Below, piece by piece: positions 24,235-32,678 of a stretch of 64,000 bases of DNA. A program made the translations under genes and the position numbers. The DNA is from Rhodanobacter ginsengisoli. GTDB lineage: Bacteria; Pseudomonadota; Gammaproteobacteria; Xanthomonadales; Rhodanobacteraceae. A model generated the notes under the pieces. The model searched no databases. It saw nothing but the letters and a program-made list of their open reading frames with translations, and was not told the DNA's origin. Each line of letters begins with the position of its first letter. Position 1 is the stretch's first letter. The stretch is from assembly GCF_042657065.1 (NCBI RefSeq), contig NZ_JBHSNF010000001.1, positions 1,612,001 to 1,676,000 on the forward strand, given 5' to 3'.

Positions 24235-25358
24235 GCATGACCAGCAGACCATCGAGCGGGGAAGACAGAGCCATTGCCGTGTATGGCGCTTATGGTCACA
24301 CCGGTCGTTTCGTCGTGGCGGAGCTGCGCAAACGCGGCTGTACCCCGATCCTGAGCGGGCGCGATCCGGTGCAACTGCACGCATTCGCTGCCATGTATCC
24401 GTCGCTGGACGCGCGGCCTGCCTCCATCGACGACCCGGCCTCACTCGATCGTGCGTTGGTCGGTGCCACGGCCGTGATCAACTGCGCAGGCCCGTTCCTG
24501 GATACGGCGGCGCCAGTCATCGAGGCTGCCCTGCGCGCCAGGATCCACTATCTGGACGTGGCTGCCGAGCAGGCGGCGGTACTCGACACCTTTGAAAATC
24601 ATTCCGACGGCGCCCGTGAGGCGGGAGTCGTTCTGTTGCCCGCGATGGCCTTCTACGGCGGGTTGGCCGACTTGCTGGCCACCGCTGCCATGGGCGACTG
24701 GACGAGTGCCGATGAAGCCCGGATCGCCGTCGCCCTGGATAGCTGGTTGCCGACCAAGGGCACGCGCCTGACCGGCGAGCGCAACACCGTGCCGCGCGTT
24801 GTCGTATCCAAGGGGGCGTTGGCGCCCCTGGCCAATCCGCCGCAGACGCGCAGCTGGGAGTTTTCAGCGCCGTTCGGAACCCAGGACGTGGTTGCCTTGC
24901 CACTGTCCGAGATCATCAGCCTCTCGCGTCACCTCCAGATTCCCGAAATACACGCCTACATGAACCTGAATCCGTTGAGGGACCTCCGCGATCCAGGCAC
25001 GCCCGCCCCCACTGCCTCCGATGACAGCGGACGCTCTGCACAGTTGTTTCTGGTGGATGTGAAGGTGCGCAAGGGGGGCCAGTGGCGACGTGCAAAGGCC
25101 AGCGGACGCGATATCTATGCAATCAGTGCGCCGTTGATCGTGGAGGCCGCGGTACGGATCGCCGAACACCCTGCCAAGCTCCGTGGTGCCTTTGCCCCCG
25201 GACAGATTTTCGACGCCCACGATTTCCTCCAGGCACTTGGTCCGGAGCAACTCACCATCGGGTTCTCATCGGGTAGCGCGGCGGAAGCGGAACACGAAGG
25301 CCGCGTGACAGCGCCCTCAGTCTCGATCACGAGAGCGAAGCCCGGATACTCGGGATAA
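24231..25358 (+). CDS. Saccharopine-dehydrogenase-like NAD(P)-binding protein
   Basis: 375 aa. An N-terminal Rossmann fold has VYGAYGHTGRFVVAELRKRG and LSGRDPVQL, then INCAGPFLDTAAPVIEAAL and HYLDVAAEQ, as in saccharopine-dehydrogenase-like and trans-acting enoyl-reductase proteins. The C-terminal domain is less conserved. Substrate unknown. Its start overlaps the Cys-rich small gene (ATGA), and both probably depend on the AraC regulator just upstream. It faces the C13 peptidase gene convergently across a 115-bp gap in which no terminator was noted. Confidence 0.8.
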   Translation: MSMTSRPSSGEDRAIAVYGAYGHTGRFVVAELRKRGCTPILSGRDPVQLHAFAAMYPSLDARPASIDDPASLDRALVGATAVINCAGPFLDTAAPVIEAALRARIHYLDVAAEQAAVLDTFENHSDGAREAGVVLLPAMAFYGGLADLLATAAMGDWTSADEARIAVALDSWLPTKGTRLTGERNTVPRVVVSKGALAPLANPPQTRSWEFSAPFGTQDVVALPLSEIISLSRHLQIPEIHAYMNLNPLRDLRDPGTPAPTASDDSGRSAQLFLVDVKVRKGGQWRRAKASGRDIYAISAPLIVEAAVRIAEHPAKLRGAFAPGQIFDAHDFLQALGPEQLTIGFSSGSAAEAEHEGRVTAPSVSITRAKPGYSG

Positions 25359-25473
25359 CGGCTGGCGGGTTTTCGAACTCAATTCCCCGATCGTCTGCCA
25401 TCGCCCGCGGAAGACATTCGCGATCAGACACTCTGCGCCTGTGCGTCTGCTGGCTTGAGGTGTCCGCAGGACG

Positions 25474-26505
25474 CTATTTTGTCGTTGTCGCCGCAGCGGC
25501 TGGCGCTGCCACGGGGGGCTTGAACGCCACTGCTGGCCCGGGCGTGAAGCCTTTGCGCCACAGGGCGAGCTGGTTTTCGATGCCGATGCCAATGTCGATC
25601 TGCGGTTCCGACGGGGTCAGCTTGTCCTGCCTTTCCCACTGGCGAATCTCGCTGCTGGCCTGCCGGAACGCATCGACGAAATTGTCGGTGTGGTTCAGCG
25701 CATCGACCAGCCAGGCCTTGCCGAAGTAGGTGATGTCCGAATCGCTGCCGCAGCCGAACGAGCTGCGGTCGGTGCGGGCGGCGGCAAGCACCAGGGTATC
25801 GGGCGCGCGCAGGGGCGGCACGAAACCGCCCGAATAGCAGGCGTTGATCACGACCACCTTCCACTTGAACGGATGCATGGCGAGGATGCCGGCCAGATCC
25901 TGCGCGCCGATCTGATCCAGCGGCAGCGGATCCATGTCCACCAGCAGGGTGTGGTCCTCGCTGCCGTGACTGCTGATGTACAGCAGCAGGATGTCCTGTT
26001 CGGGCCGCATCAGCTTGCCCAGGCCCGCAAGGGCGGCATCCAGGTTGCTCCAGCTGGCCAGTGGGTGGCTGGTCAACGTGGCCGGATTGTTTTCCAGCAC
26101 CAGCGAGTGAGCAGTGGCGCCGAAGCGGGTCGTGAACAATTTCGCCGCGTATTCGGCTTCGTTGTGGAACACGTCCTCGGCACCGTCACCGGCGAAGGTC
26201 AGCAGATACAGATTCGGTTTGCCGGCGATGCGCGGGGTGACTCTTGCCAGCGCATCGCGCAGCAGTCGTGGTTGGGCGTAGAGCACCTGCTCCGGGGTCG
26301 GGCCCTCCGGTGGCCAGTCGTCGCCTTCGCTGTCGGCCTCGAATCCCGCGGCGTAACTTACCCCCGGCGACATGCTGGCCGACGCCGGCGGCAGGTCCGC
26401 CGGGTGATGCTCCGGTAGCGAAGGCGTGCCTGGGCGACCAGGCAGCCACAGCGTTACCAGGACCCCGGCGGCAAACGCGAGCAGGATGGTCAGGACGCTG
26501 CGCAT
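25474..26505 (-). CDS. Membrane-anchored C13-family (legumain/caspase-like) cysteine peptidase
   Basis: 343 aa. A single N-terminal transmembrane segment (MRSVLTILLAFAAGVLVTLWL) anchors the protein facing the periplasm. A Pro/Ser-rich linker precedes the peptidase domain. The dyad is His180 in LLLYISSHGSED and Cys223 in KVVVINACYSGGF, the pattern of clan CD, and best matches bacterial peptidase C13 proteins. Legumains cut after Asn; bacterial homologues are poorly characterised. The C-terminus is low-complexity Ala/Pro/Thr. It is followed on the same strand by nothing co-directional within 100 bp; the mtnC gene lies just upstream with 15 bp between, so it may be read through from mtnBDC. Confidence 0.85.
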   Translation of the reverse strand: MRSVLTILLAFAAGVLVTLWLPGRPGTPSLPEHHPADLPPASASMSPGVSYAAGFEADSEGDDWPPEGPTPEQVLYAQPRLLRDALARVTPRIAGKPNLYLLTFAGDGAEDVFHNEAEYAAKLFTTRFGATAHSLVLENNPATLTSHPLASWSNLDAALAGLGKLMRPEQDILLLYISSHGSEDHTLLVDMDPLPLDQIGAQDLAGILAMHPFKWKVVVINACYSGGFVPPLRAPDTLVLAAARTDRSSFGCGSDSDITYFGKAWLVDALNHTDNFVDAFRQASSEIRQWERQDKLTPSEPQIDIGIGIENQLALWRKGFTPGPAVAFKPPVAAPAAAATTTK

Positions 26506-26520
26506 GGTTCGATCCGTGAG

Positions 26521-27213
26521 TCAGCTGGAGAGGGTGATGGCGTCGAAATCGGCGTAGACGGGATGGCGCGCTGCGTCCGGCATGGGCTGCTGCTCGCGGA
26601 TCAGCCAGCCGGTATGGAACCCCGCGGCTTTCGCGGCATCGAGCTCTTCCACGATGTCCGACAGGAACAGCAGATGCCGGGGCTGTTCGTCGATCGCGTC
26701 GGCGATCCGCCGGTACGACTCGGTTTCGCGTTTCGGACCGGTTTCGGTATCGAAATATCCGGCGAACAACGGGGTCAGGTCGCCGGCTTCGCTGTAGCGG
26801 AAAAACAGCTTCTGCGCCGGCACCGAGCCGGAAGAGTAGACATACAACCGCAAGCCGTCGGCGCGCCAGTCGCGCAGTCGGGCGGCGACTTCGGGGTACA
26901 GGTGGGCGCGGTAGTCGCCGGCGGCGTAGCCCTCCTGCCAGATCATTCCCTGCAGCGCCTTCAGCGCGGTGGACTTGCGATCCTGATCGATCCACTGCAG
27001 CAGCAGTTCGATGATGTCCTGGCGGGGGGCCTCGACCAGACCGGCCTCGCGGGCGGCCTCATGCAGCCAATGCTGCAGTTCGGGCTTGTCGCCGTGCGTT
27101 TCGACGAAGGCGGGCAGGCGCTTGCGCGCATACGGGAACAGCACGTCGCGAACGAAGCTGATCGAGCTGGTGGTGCCCTCGATGTCGGTGACGATGGCGC
27201 GGATTTCGATCAT
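26521..27213 (-). CDS. mtnC: Acireductone synthase (enolase-phosphatase) MtnC
   Basis: 230 aa HAD-superfamily enzyme of the methionine salvage pathway. It enolises and dephosphorylates diketo-5-methylthiopentyl-1-phosphate to acireductone. The HAD motif I is AIVTDIEGTTSSISFV with the first Asp as nucleophile; YSSGSVPAQKLFF is motif II, and the C-terminal LFLSDIVEELDAAKAAGFHTGWLIR is motif IV. It lies 73 bp after mtnD in the same direction. Confidence 0.95.
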   Translation of the reverse strand: MIEIRAIVTDIEGTTSSISFVRDVLFPYARKRLPAFVETHGDKPELQHWLHEAAREAGLVEAPRQDIIELLLQWIDQDRKSTALKALQGMIWQEGYAAGDYRAHLYPEVAARLRDWRADGLRLYVYSSGSVPAQKLFFRYSEAGDLTPLFAGYFDTETGPKRETESYRRIADAIDEQPRHLLFLSDIVEELDAAKAAGFHTGWLIREQQPMPDAARHPVYADFDAITLSS

Positions 27214-27286
27214 GGCGGCAGTAGCGTGAGAGGGTGACCAGCAGCATAGACGAAGCGCAAGTCATGCGGCGGTTGCCGGCAAGGCA

Positions 27287-27850
27287 TCAGTCCGGCCGGG
27301 CCTGTTGCGAAGGCATCCGCGGGAACCGCTGGGCGATGTCGTCGCCGGTGAACCGGGCCACCCAGCCATCCTTGTTGGTGAACAGGCGGATGGCCACGAA
27401 GTAGGGCGTTTCGCTCATGTCGAACCAGTGGCGGGTGCCATCCGGCACGCCGATCAGGTCACCCTGTTCGCACAGGATGTCGTAGATCCTGTCACCGATG
27501 TGCAGGGTGAACTGGCCGGAGCCGGCGACGAAGAAACGTACTTCGTCCTCGCTGTGGGTGTGTTCGCTGAGGAACTTCTGCCGCAGCGTGGCGCGATCGG
27601 GGTGATCCGGAGTGAGGCTGATCACGTCGACCGCCTGATAGCCTTTCTCCTCCATCAACCGTTCGATGTCCTTGCGGTATGCGGCGATCACCGCCTCCTG
27701 GCTCGCACCCGGCACGATCGGCTGGCTCGCTTCCCATTGTTCGAAGCGGACACCGACCTTGCCCAGCTCGGCGGCAATCGCCGCGTGGTCGTCGCGGGTG
27801 GCCAGCGGGGTGTGCGGTCGGGTTTCGTCGAAGATGCGCAGGCGGCTCAT
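27287..27850 (-). CDS. mtnD: Acireductone dioxygenase MtnD (ARD)
   Basis: 187 aa cupin. It oxidises acireductone, regenerating the methionine keto-acid precursor with Fe(II) or diverting to CO with Ni(II). Metal ligands are in HTHSEDEVRFFVAGSGQF and in DLIGVPDGTRHWFDM. Length and motifs match the ARD family. It overlaps mtnB by four bases and is followed by mtnC. Confidence 0.95.
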   Translation of the reverse strand: MSRLRIFDETRPHTPLATRDDHAAIAAELGKVGVRFEQWEASQPIVPGASQEAVIAAYRKDIERLMEEKGYQAVDVISLTPDHPDRATLRQKFLSEHTHSEDEVRFFVAGSGQFTLHIGDRIYDILCEQGDLIGVPDGTRHWFDMSETPYFVAIRLFTNKDGWVARFTGDDIAQRFPRMPSQQARPD

Positions 27851-28497
27851 GATGCCCTCAGCTTGATCAGGTCCAGTTCGCAGCCGAGCAGGAACTCCAG
27901 CGCTTCCAGGTGGCGCTGGGTTTCGGCCATGTCACGACCCCAGGTATAGATCCCGTGACCGTCGATCAGATAGGCGTGCAGCGGCTTGCCCGTATCCAGC
28001 CAGGCTTCGACCCGGGCAACCAGTTCAGGCATGTGCTGGGTATTGGGGAATACCGGGATTTCCAGCACGCTCTCATGTGTGTCGTAGCCGGTGATCGCTT
28101 TCTGCAGTTCCCACCCCTGCAGCCGGATCAGCCCCTTGCCGGCAAACAGCCGGGAGGCCACGCTTTGCGTGCGTGAATGGGTATGCAGCACCGCGCCCAT
28201 GTCCGGCCAGCGCCGATAGATCTGGGTATGCAGGGCAGTCTCGGCGCTGGGACGAGCGTCGCTGCCCACGGCGTGGCCGCGCAGGTCGATCAGCATGATG
28301 TCGTGGCGCCCAAGCCGACCCTTGTGCCGGCCGGACACGGTGATCGCGGCATGATCGGCATCGACCCGCATCGAGAAATTGCTGCTGGTGGCCGGGGTCC
28401 AGCCCAGCGCCGACAGCTCGCGCGCCGCGTCCGCGATGCTGTCCGCACATGCGTCGAACAGACTGGCGGGAATCGTGCCTGGCAGGGTCTGGCTCAT
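27847..28497 (-). CDS. mtnB: Methylthioribulose-1-phosphate dehydratase MtnB
   Basis: 216 aa class II aldolase-type zinc enzyme that dehydrates methylthioribulose-1-phosphate. Motifs: SSNFSMRVD, HKGRLGRHDIMLID, PSAETALHTQIYRRWPD and VLHTHSRTQSV, with the distal zinc ligand in DGHGIYTWG. It is the first gene of mtnBDC. The start is at MSQTLPG; a longer in-frame start at 28569 would run through the palindrome at 28502-28515 and is rejected. mtnA is not in this window. Confidence 0.94.
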   Translation of the reverse strand: MSQTLPGTIPASLFDACADSIADAARELSALGWTPATSSNFSMRVDADHAAITVSGRHKGRLGRHDIMLIDLRGHAVGSDARPSAETALHTQIYRRWPDMGAVLHTHSRTQSVASRLFAGKGLIRLQGWELQKAITGYDTHESVLEIPVFPNTQHMPELVARVEAWLDTGKPLHAYLIDGHGIYTWGRDMAETQRHLEALEFLLGCELDLIKLRAS

Positions 28498-28501
28498 GTT
28501 G

Positions 28502-28515
28502 TTTGGACGTCCAAA
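28502..28515. promoter_or_regulatory. Perfect 14-bp palindrome before mtnB, candidate operator
   Basis: TTTGGACGTCCAAA is a perfect palindrome centred on GACGTC and ends five bases upstream of the mtnB ATG. On the minus strand TATCAT at 28530-28525 could be a -10 element, placing this dyad just downstream of the transcription start. Its core resembles the MetJ half-site AGACGTCT, but the exact regulator is unknown. Confidence 0.55.
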
Positions 28516-28662
28516 TGGAAGTGGATGATAGCATGCGCGGAATCGGCGCCTGGCTTGAATGAGAGCCATTCTCGCAACTCAGCAAAGATTGCACCGGCTG
28601 GCGTAACATTGCGTCAAATTCGGCGCAGCGTGCACCGGATAGGTACCGATCGAGGCTTGCCC

Positions 28663-28995
28663 ATGTCGAACGAAAAAGATATCGAATCGCGTCGCAAATT
28701 CCTCAAGGTGGCCGCCGGCACCACGGTGGCTGCGGTTGTCATGGGTGGTTTGCCACGATTTGCGCGTGCCGCGGATCTGCCGCCGGTCAGCGAGACGGAT
28801 CCGACCGCGAAAGCTCTTGGCTACGTGGAGGATGCAAGCAAGAGCACCAACCCGAAACACAAGGCCGGCGACGATTGCAGCAACTGCCAGTTCTACACCG
28901 GCGGCGCGACCGGTCGCGGGGCATGCCAGCTGTTTCCGGGCAAATCGGTGGCTGCCAAGGGCTGGTGCGTGTCGCACACGCCGAAGAAGGGCTGA
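28663..28995 (+). CDS. High-potential iron-sulfur protein (HiPIP), Tat-exported
   Basis: 110 aa. A twin-arginine leader (ESRRKFLKVAAGTTVAAVVMGG) ends near ARAADLP. Four cysteines (Cys72, Cys75, Cys88, Cys102) in CSNCQF, ACQLFPG and GWCVSH bind the [4Fe-4S] cluster. HiPIPs are periplasmic electron carriers; in Rhodanobacter relatives they are thought to feed cytochrome oxidases. Start at MSNEKDIESRRK. It is divergent from mtnB and followed by a hairpin at 29035-29056. Confidence 0.95.
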   Translation: MSNEKDIESRRKFLKVAAGTTVAAVVMGGLPRFARAADLPPVSETDPTAKALGYVEDASKSTNPKHKAGDDCSNCQFYTGGATGRGACQLFPGKSVAAKGWCVSHTPKKG

Positions 28996-29034
28996 CTGGA
29001 TCGTCTTCATTCAGCGCCATCGAGCATGGTCAGG

Positions 29035-29056
29035 GGCCGGCATATTGCTGCCGGCC
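29035..29056 (+). terminator. Stem-loop after the HiPIP gene
   Basis: Eight-base stem GGCCGGCA / TGCCGGCC with a TATTGC loop, followed by TCTTCATTT. Probable terminator 40 bases after the stop; the U-tract is weak. Confidence 0.7.
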
Positions 29057-29400
29057 TCTTCATTTGCGCATGAGCGCGAGCGGATGCTGTGGGCGTTTGG
29101 CGAGCGGCAGTTGCGCGCGGGGAACGGGGATGTCCGGACAAAGTGCGGCCCGGACACATCAGGCTGAGGAGCTACCCACCTGACGCGCCGGGCCGCGATC
29201 CGGGGCCCACTGCCAAGTGATCAACCCGCGGACTGAGGATCATACTCCCGCGATCGGCGAATGGGCGACCAGGCTTCGGATTTCTCTTGAAAAATTCTCG
29301 TTAAATCAATTGAAAACAACAACTTGCTTTTGATTTTTCGACGAATTCTGTGAAACTAGTCACGCAAGGCGGTACGCCTCAAAAGGATGCTATTCAGTAC
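29057..29400. other. Gene-free stretch with an AT-rich half
   Basis: No supportable gene. The first half has the base composition of the chromosome and a perfect 10-bp palindrome, TGTCCGGACA, near 29131. From about 29280 the composition turns clearly AT-rich, with A- and T-runs, unlike all neighbouring genes. Both flanking genes end here, so this is not an ordinary promoter region. It could be a remnant of acquired DNA or hold a small RNA; nothing proves either. Confidence 0.5.
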
Positions 29401-29433
29401 ATTTCGCCGAAAATGAGGCATTTTCGGCGAAAT
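29401..29433 (-). terminator. Perfect 15-bp hairpin after the first APC permease
   Basis: ATTTCGCCGAAAATG and its exact complement are separated by three bases and lie five bases beyond the permease stop (minus strand). Likely terminator for that gene, although no long T-run follows. Confidence 0.75.
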
Positions 29434-29438
29434 TACCG

Positions 29439-30896
29439 TCAAGGCAAATTCGTGGCGTCCACCGGATGGCGCAGGTAGCTGTGCCGGCGACCGTAGAAAA
29501 AGTAGATGGCGAACCCGAGCGCCGTCCAGATCCCCAGGATGGCCCAGTTGAACCAGTCCAGGCTGAGCAGCAGCGCCAGGCAGCTGAGTACGCCGGCCAG
29601 ACAGGTGAACCAGACCCAGGGCACCCGGAATGTGCGCGGCAGGTCCGGCATGGTGTGACGCAGGATCAGTACGCCGGCGCAGACCGCCGAGAAGGCGATC
29701 AGCGTACCCATCGAGGTCAGGTTGGCCAGCAGGTCGAGTGGGAAGATCGCGGCCAGCAGGGCAATGAGCGTGCCGGTGATCACCGTGTTGACGTGCGGTG
29801 TGCGATAGCGCGGATGCACCCGGGCGAACACCGGCGGGAGCATGCCGTCACGCGCCATGATCATGAAGATGCGCGGCTGCGCGATGATCATCACCAGGAT
29901 CACCGAGGACAGCCCGATCATCGCGCCGATTTCCACCACCAGGCGCAGCCAGTCCAGTTGCGGATGCGCGCCGACCGCGGTGACCACCGGCTCCGAGGTA
30001 TCCAGCACGGTATAGGGCACCAGACCGGTCAGCACCGCCGCCATGGCTAGGTAAAGCACGGTGCAGATGACCAGCGAGACCAGGATGCCGAACGGCAGGT
30101 CGCGTTGCGGGTTCTTGCACTCCTGTGCCGCGGTCGATGTCGCCTCGAAACCGATATAGGCGAAGAACACCATCGCCGCCCCGCGCATGATGCCCGACCA
30201 GCCGTACTTGCCGTCGCCCTGTGCCGCCGGGATGAATGGATGCCAGTTCTCGGGGTTCACATAACGATAGCCAGCCACCACCACGATGATGATCAGGCCG
30301 ACCTTGACCAGCACCATCAGCGCATTCAGGCCGGAAGACTCGCGGATGCCGATGTAACACAGCCAGGTCAGTGCCATCACGATGGCCACGGCGGGCAAGT
30401 TGAACAGGTGGCCGGTGGCGACCAGATGACCGTTGGTGAAGGCCAGTGGCGCCTCGGTCAGCGCGATCGGCAGGTGCAGCCCCATGTGGTCCAGCAGGCT
30501 GGTGAAATAGCCGGTCCAGCTGGCGGCAACCGCCGAGGCGGAGATGCCGTATTCGGCGACCATGTTCCAGCCGATGAACCAGGCCGCCAGTTCGCCCAGC
30601 GAGGCGTAGGCATAGGAGTAGGAGCTGCCGGAGATCGGGATCAGCGTGGCGAACTCGGCATAGCAGAGTGCGCTGAATCCGCTGCATATCGCCGCGATGA
30701 TGAAAGACAGCAGGACCGCCGGGCCGGCGTGTTCCGCCGCCGCCGTGCCGGTAACCACGAAGATGCCGGTGCCGATGACCGCACCGATGCCCAGTGCGGT
30801 AATGCCCCAGGGGCCGAGCGTGCGGCGCAGCCCCGGGCCATGGACGTTGTCATCGTTGCTGAAATCGGTCTTGCGGGCGAACAACTGCTTGAGCAT
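29439..30896 (-). CDS. APC-superfamily amino acid permease (cationic amino acid transporter-like)
   Basis: 485 aa with about 12-14 transmembrane helices. The N-terminal GPWGITALGIGAVIGTGIFVVTGTAAAEHAGPAVLLSFIIA is the substrate-site helix of the CAT/YfnA branch, and ISGSSYSYAYASLGELAAWFIGWN and FFAYIGFEATSTAAQECKNPQRDLP are also typical. Substrate is probably a cationic or branched amino acid, not determined. It follows a highly similar permease on the same strand. Start at MLKQLFARK; an in-frame start at 30932 adds 12 residues. Confidence 0.9.
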   Translation of the reverse strand: MLKQLFARKTDFSNDDNVHGPGLRRTLGPWGITALGIGAVIGTGIFVVTGTAAAEHAGPAVLLSFIIAAICSGFSALCYAEFATLIPISGSSYSYAYASLGELAAWFIGWNMVAEYGISASAVAASWTGYFTSLLDHMGLHLPIALTEAPLAFTNGHLVATGHLFNLPAVAIVMALTWLCYIGIRESSGLNALMVLVKVGLIIIVVVAGYRYVNPENWHPFIPAAQGDGKYGWSGIMRGAAMVFFAYIGFEATSTAAQECKNPQRDLPFGILVSLVICTVLYLAMAAVLTGLVPYTVLDTSEPVVTAVGAHPQLDWLRLVVEIGAMIGLSSVILVMIIAQPRIFMIMARDGMLPPVFARVHPRYRTPHVNTVITGTLIALLAAIFPLDLLANLTSMGTLIAFSAVCAGVLILRHTMPDLPRTFRVPWVWFTCLAGVLSCLALLLSLDWFNWAILGIWTALGFAIYFFYGRRHSYLRHPVDATNLP

Positions 30897-30957
30897 GGGA
30901 TATCGTCTTTGGATGCGGATCGTCGAGCTCACGGGCCCGGGCTACGTGACGGCAGAC

Positions 30958-30990
30958 ACAAGGACCGGCGCCATGGGCGCCGGTCCTTGT
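30958..30990 (-). terminator. Perfect 15-bp hairpin between the two APC permeases
   Basis: Arms ACAAGGACCGGCGCC and its exact complement are separated by ATG. It lies just beyond the stop of the upstream permease gene, so it should limit read-through into the second permease. Confidence 0.8.
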
Positions 30991-30993
30991 CTG

Positions 30994-32520
30994 TCAGTGC
31001 GTTTTCTGGCGCAGCTTGCTGTGCCGGTAACCGTAGAAGCCGTAGATCAGGAAGCCGATGGTGATCCAGCTCATCAGCAACGGCCAGCGCACCTTGAACG
31101 CCTGCCAGAACAGGAACAGGCAGGCCGCGGCACCGACCAGGCAGACCGCCCAGGGCCATGGCACGCGGAACGCGCGCGGTAGCTCCGGGCGGGTGCGGCG
31201 CAGTACCAGCACGCCGATGCATACCGTGGTGAATGCCAGCAACGTACCCATCGACACCAGGTCGCCGAGAAGGTCCACCTGGAACAGTCCCGCCAATACC
31301 GCAGCGATCGAGCCGACGATGACGGTGCCGATGTAAGGCGTGCGATGTTTCGGGTGCAGACGGCCCAGCGCCTTCGGCAGCAGTCCGTCGCGCGACATCG
31401 AATAGAAGATGCGCGGCTGGCCCATCAGCATCACCAGCACCACCGAACTCAGGCCGGCCAACGCGGCAAACACGACCAGGATCTTCAGCCCGCTCAGGAC
31501 GTGGATGGCGGTACCGCCGGGAGCGACCGTGCCGATGACGTAGCTGATCGCGGTGGCGACGGGCTCGGGCGTGTTGAGCATGCGGAATGGCGTTACGCCG
31601 GTCATGGTCGCGGCCATCGCGACGTACAGCAGGGTGCAGATGAACAGCGAGCCGAGGATGCCGATCGGCATGTCCCGTTGCGGGTTTTTCGCCTCGCCTG
31701 CGGCGGTGGAAACCGCATCGAATCCGATATAGGCAAAGAACACCAGCGTCGCGCCACGGTACACGCCAGCCCAGCCGAATTTCGAGCCGCCCTCATTGGC
31801 CGGTACGAACGGGTGCCACAGGGCCGGGTTGATGTAGTGGAACATCACCGCCAGGAACAGCAGGATCACGATGACCTTGATGCCCACGATGATCGCGTTG
31901 ACCGTCGCCGATTGCGTGATGCCGCGGTAGCAAAGCCAGCTGATGGCCCCGACGATCAGGATCGCCGGCACGTTGACCAGGGCGCCGGTGGTGACGAGGT
32001 GGCCGGCGTCGTCCAGCCTCAGCGGAGCCGAGGACAGTACCGCTGGAAGGGTGAGAGTCATTCCGGTGGCCGCGCTGAGCATGCGCAGCAATTCGCCGAA
32101 ATAGCCGGACCAGGCCACCGCCACGGTCGATGCCGCAAACAGGTATTCCAGCACCAGGTTCCAGCCGACGAACCAGGCGACGACTTCGCCAAGGGTGGCG
32201 TAGGAATATGAATACGCGCTGCCGGAGACCGGCAGCATCGCGGCAAACTCGGCGTAGCACATGCCGGCGAGGGCGCAGGCAAAACCGGCGATGAGGAAGC
32301 TGATGATCAGTGCCGGGCCGGCGAACTGGGCGGCAGCGGTGCCGGTAATGGCAAAGATGCCGGCGCCGATCACCGCGCCGATGCCTAGCATCACCAGGTG
32401 CCTTGCCGTCAGTACCCGTTTCAGCGTGACCTCACCCTCGGGCCCACCTTCGACCGGTTCGCCGGCATCCACGCGAGGCATTGCCTCAATGGCATGGGTG
32501 GCAAAAAGACCTTTTATCAT
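30994..32520 (-). CDS. APC-superfamily amino acid permease, tandem paralogue
   Basis: 508 aa, about 12-14 transmembrane helices. It shares the architecture of its neighbour: HLVMLGIGAVIGAGIFAITGTAAAQFAGPA, VSGSAYSYSYATLGEVVAWFVGWN and FFAYIGFDAVSTAAGEAKNPQRDMP. It is transcribed before the other copy on the minus strand, separated by a strong hairpin. The two likely arose by an old tandem duplication and may differ in substrate. Start at MIKGLFATHAIEAMPRVD, which has CTC-rich DNA and AGGGGAGC just upstream as a possible ribosome-binding site. Confidence 0.9.
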   Translation of the reverse strand: MIKGLFATHAIEAMPRVDAGEPVEGGPEGEVTLKRVLTARHLVMLGIGAVIGAGIFAITGTAAAQFAGPALIISFLIAGFACALAGMCYAEFAAMLPVSGSAYSYSYATLGEVVAWFVGWNLVLEYLFAASTVAVAWSGYFGELLRMLSAATGMTLTLPAVLSSAPLRLDDAGHLVTTGALVNVPAILIVGAISWLCYRGITQSATVNAIIVGIKVIVILLFLAVMFHYINPALWHPFVPANEGGSKFGWAGVYRGATLVFFAYIGFDAVSTAAGEAKNPQRDMPIGILGSLFICTLLYVAMAATMTGVTPFRMLNTPEPVATAISYVIGTVAPGGTAIHVLSGLKILVVFAALAGLSSVVLVMLMGQPRIFYSMSRDGLLPKALGRLHPKHRTPYIGTVIVGSIAAVLAGLFQVDLLGDLVSMGTLLAFTTVCIGVLVLRRTRPELPRAFRVPWPWAVCLVGAAACLFLFWQAFKVRWPLLMSWITIGFLIYGFYGYRHSKLRQKTH

Positions 32521-32678
32521 CGAGCTCCCCTCAGGTGATGTTGTCCGCTTCCGCTCTGGGGCGGATGATTGATGCGGGCCGGCAATGGCGGGTCAACATA
32601 GCCTAGCGCCAAGGGTTGTACAAGCTTCATTCAGGTCGCGCAGAAGGCTGTCGCGAGGTATTCCACATCACACCACGG

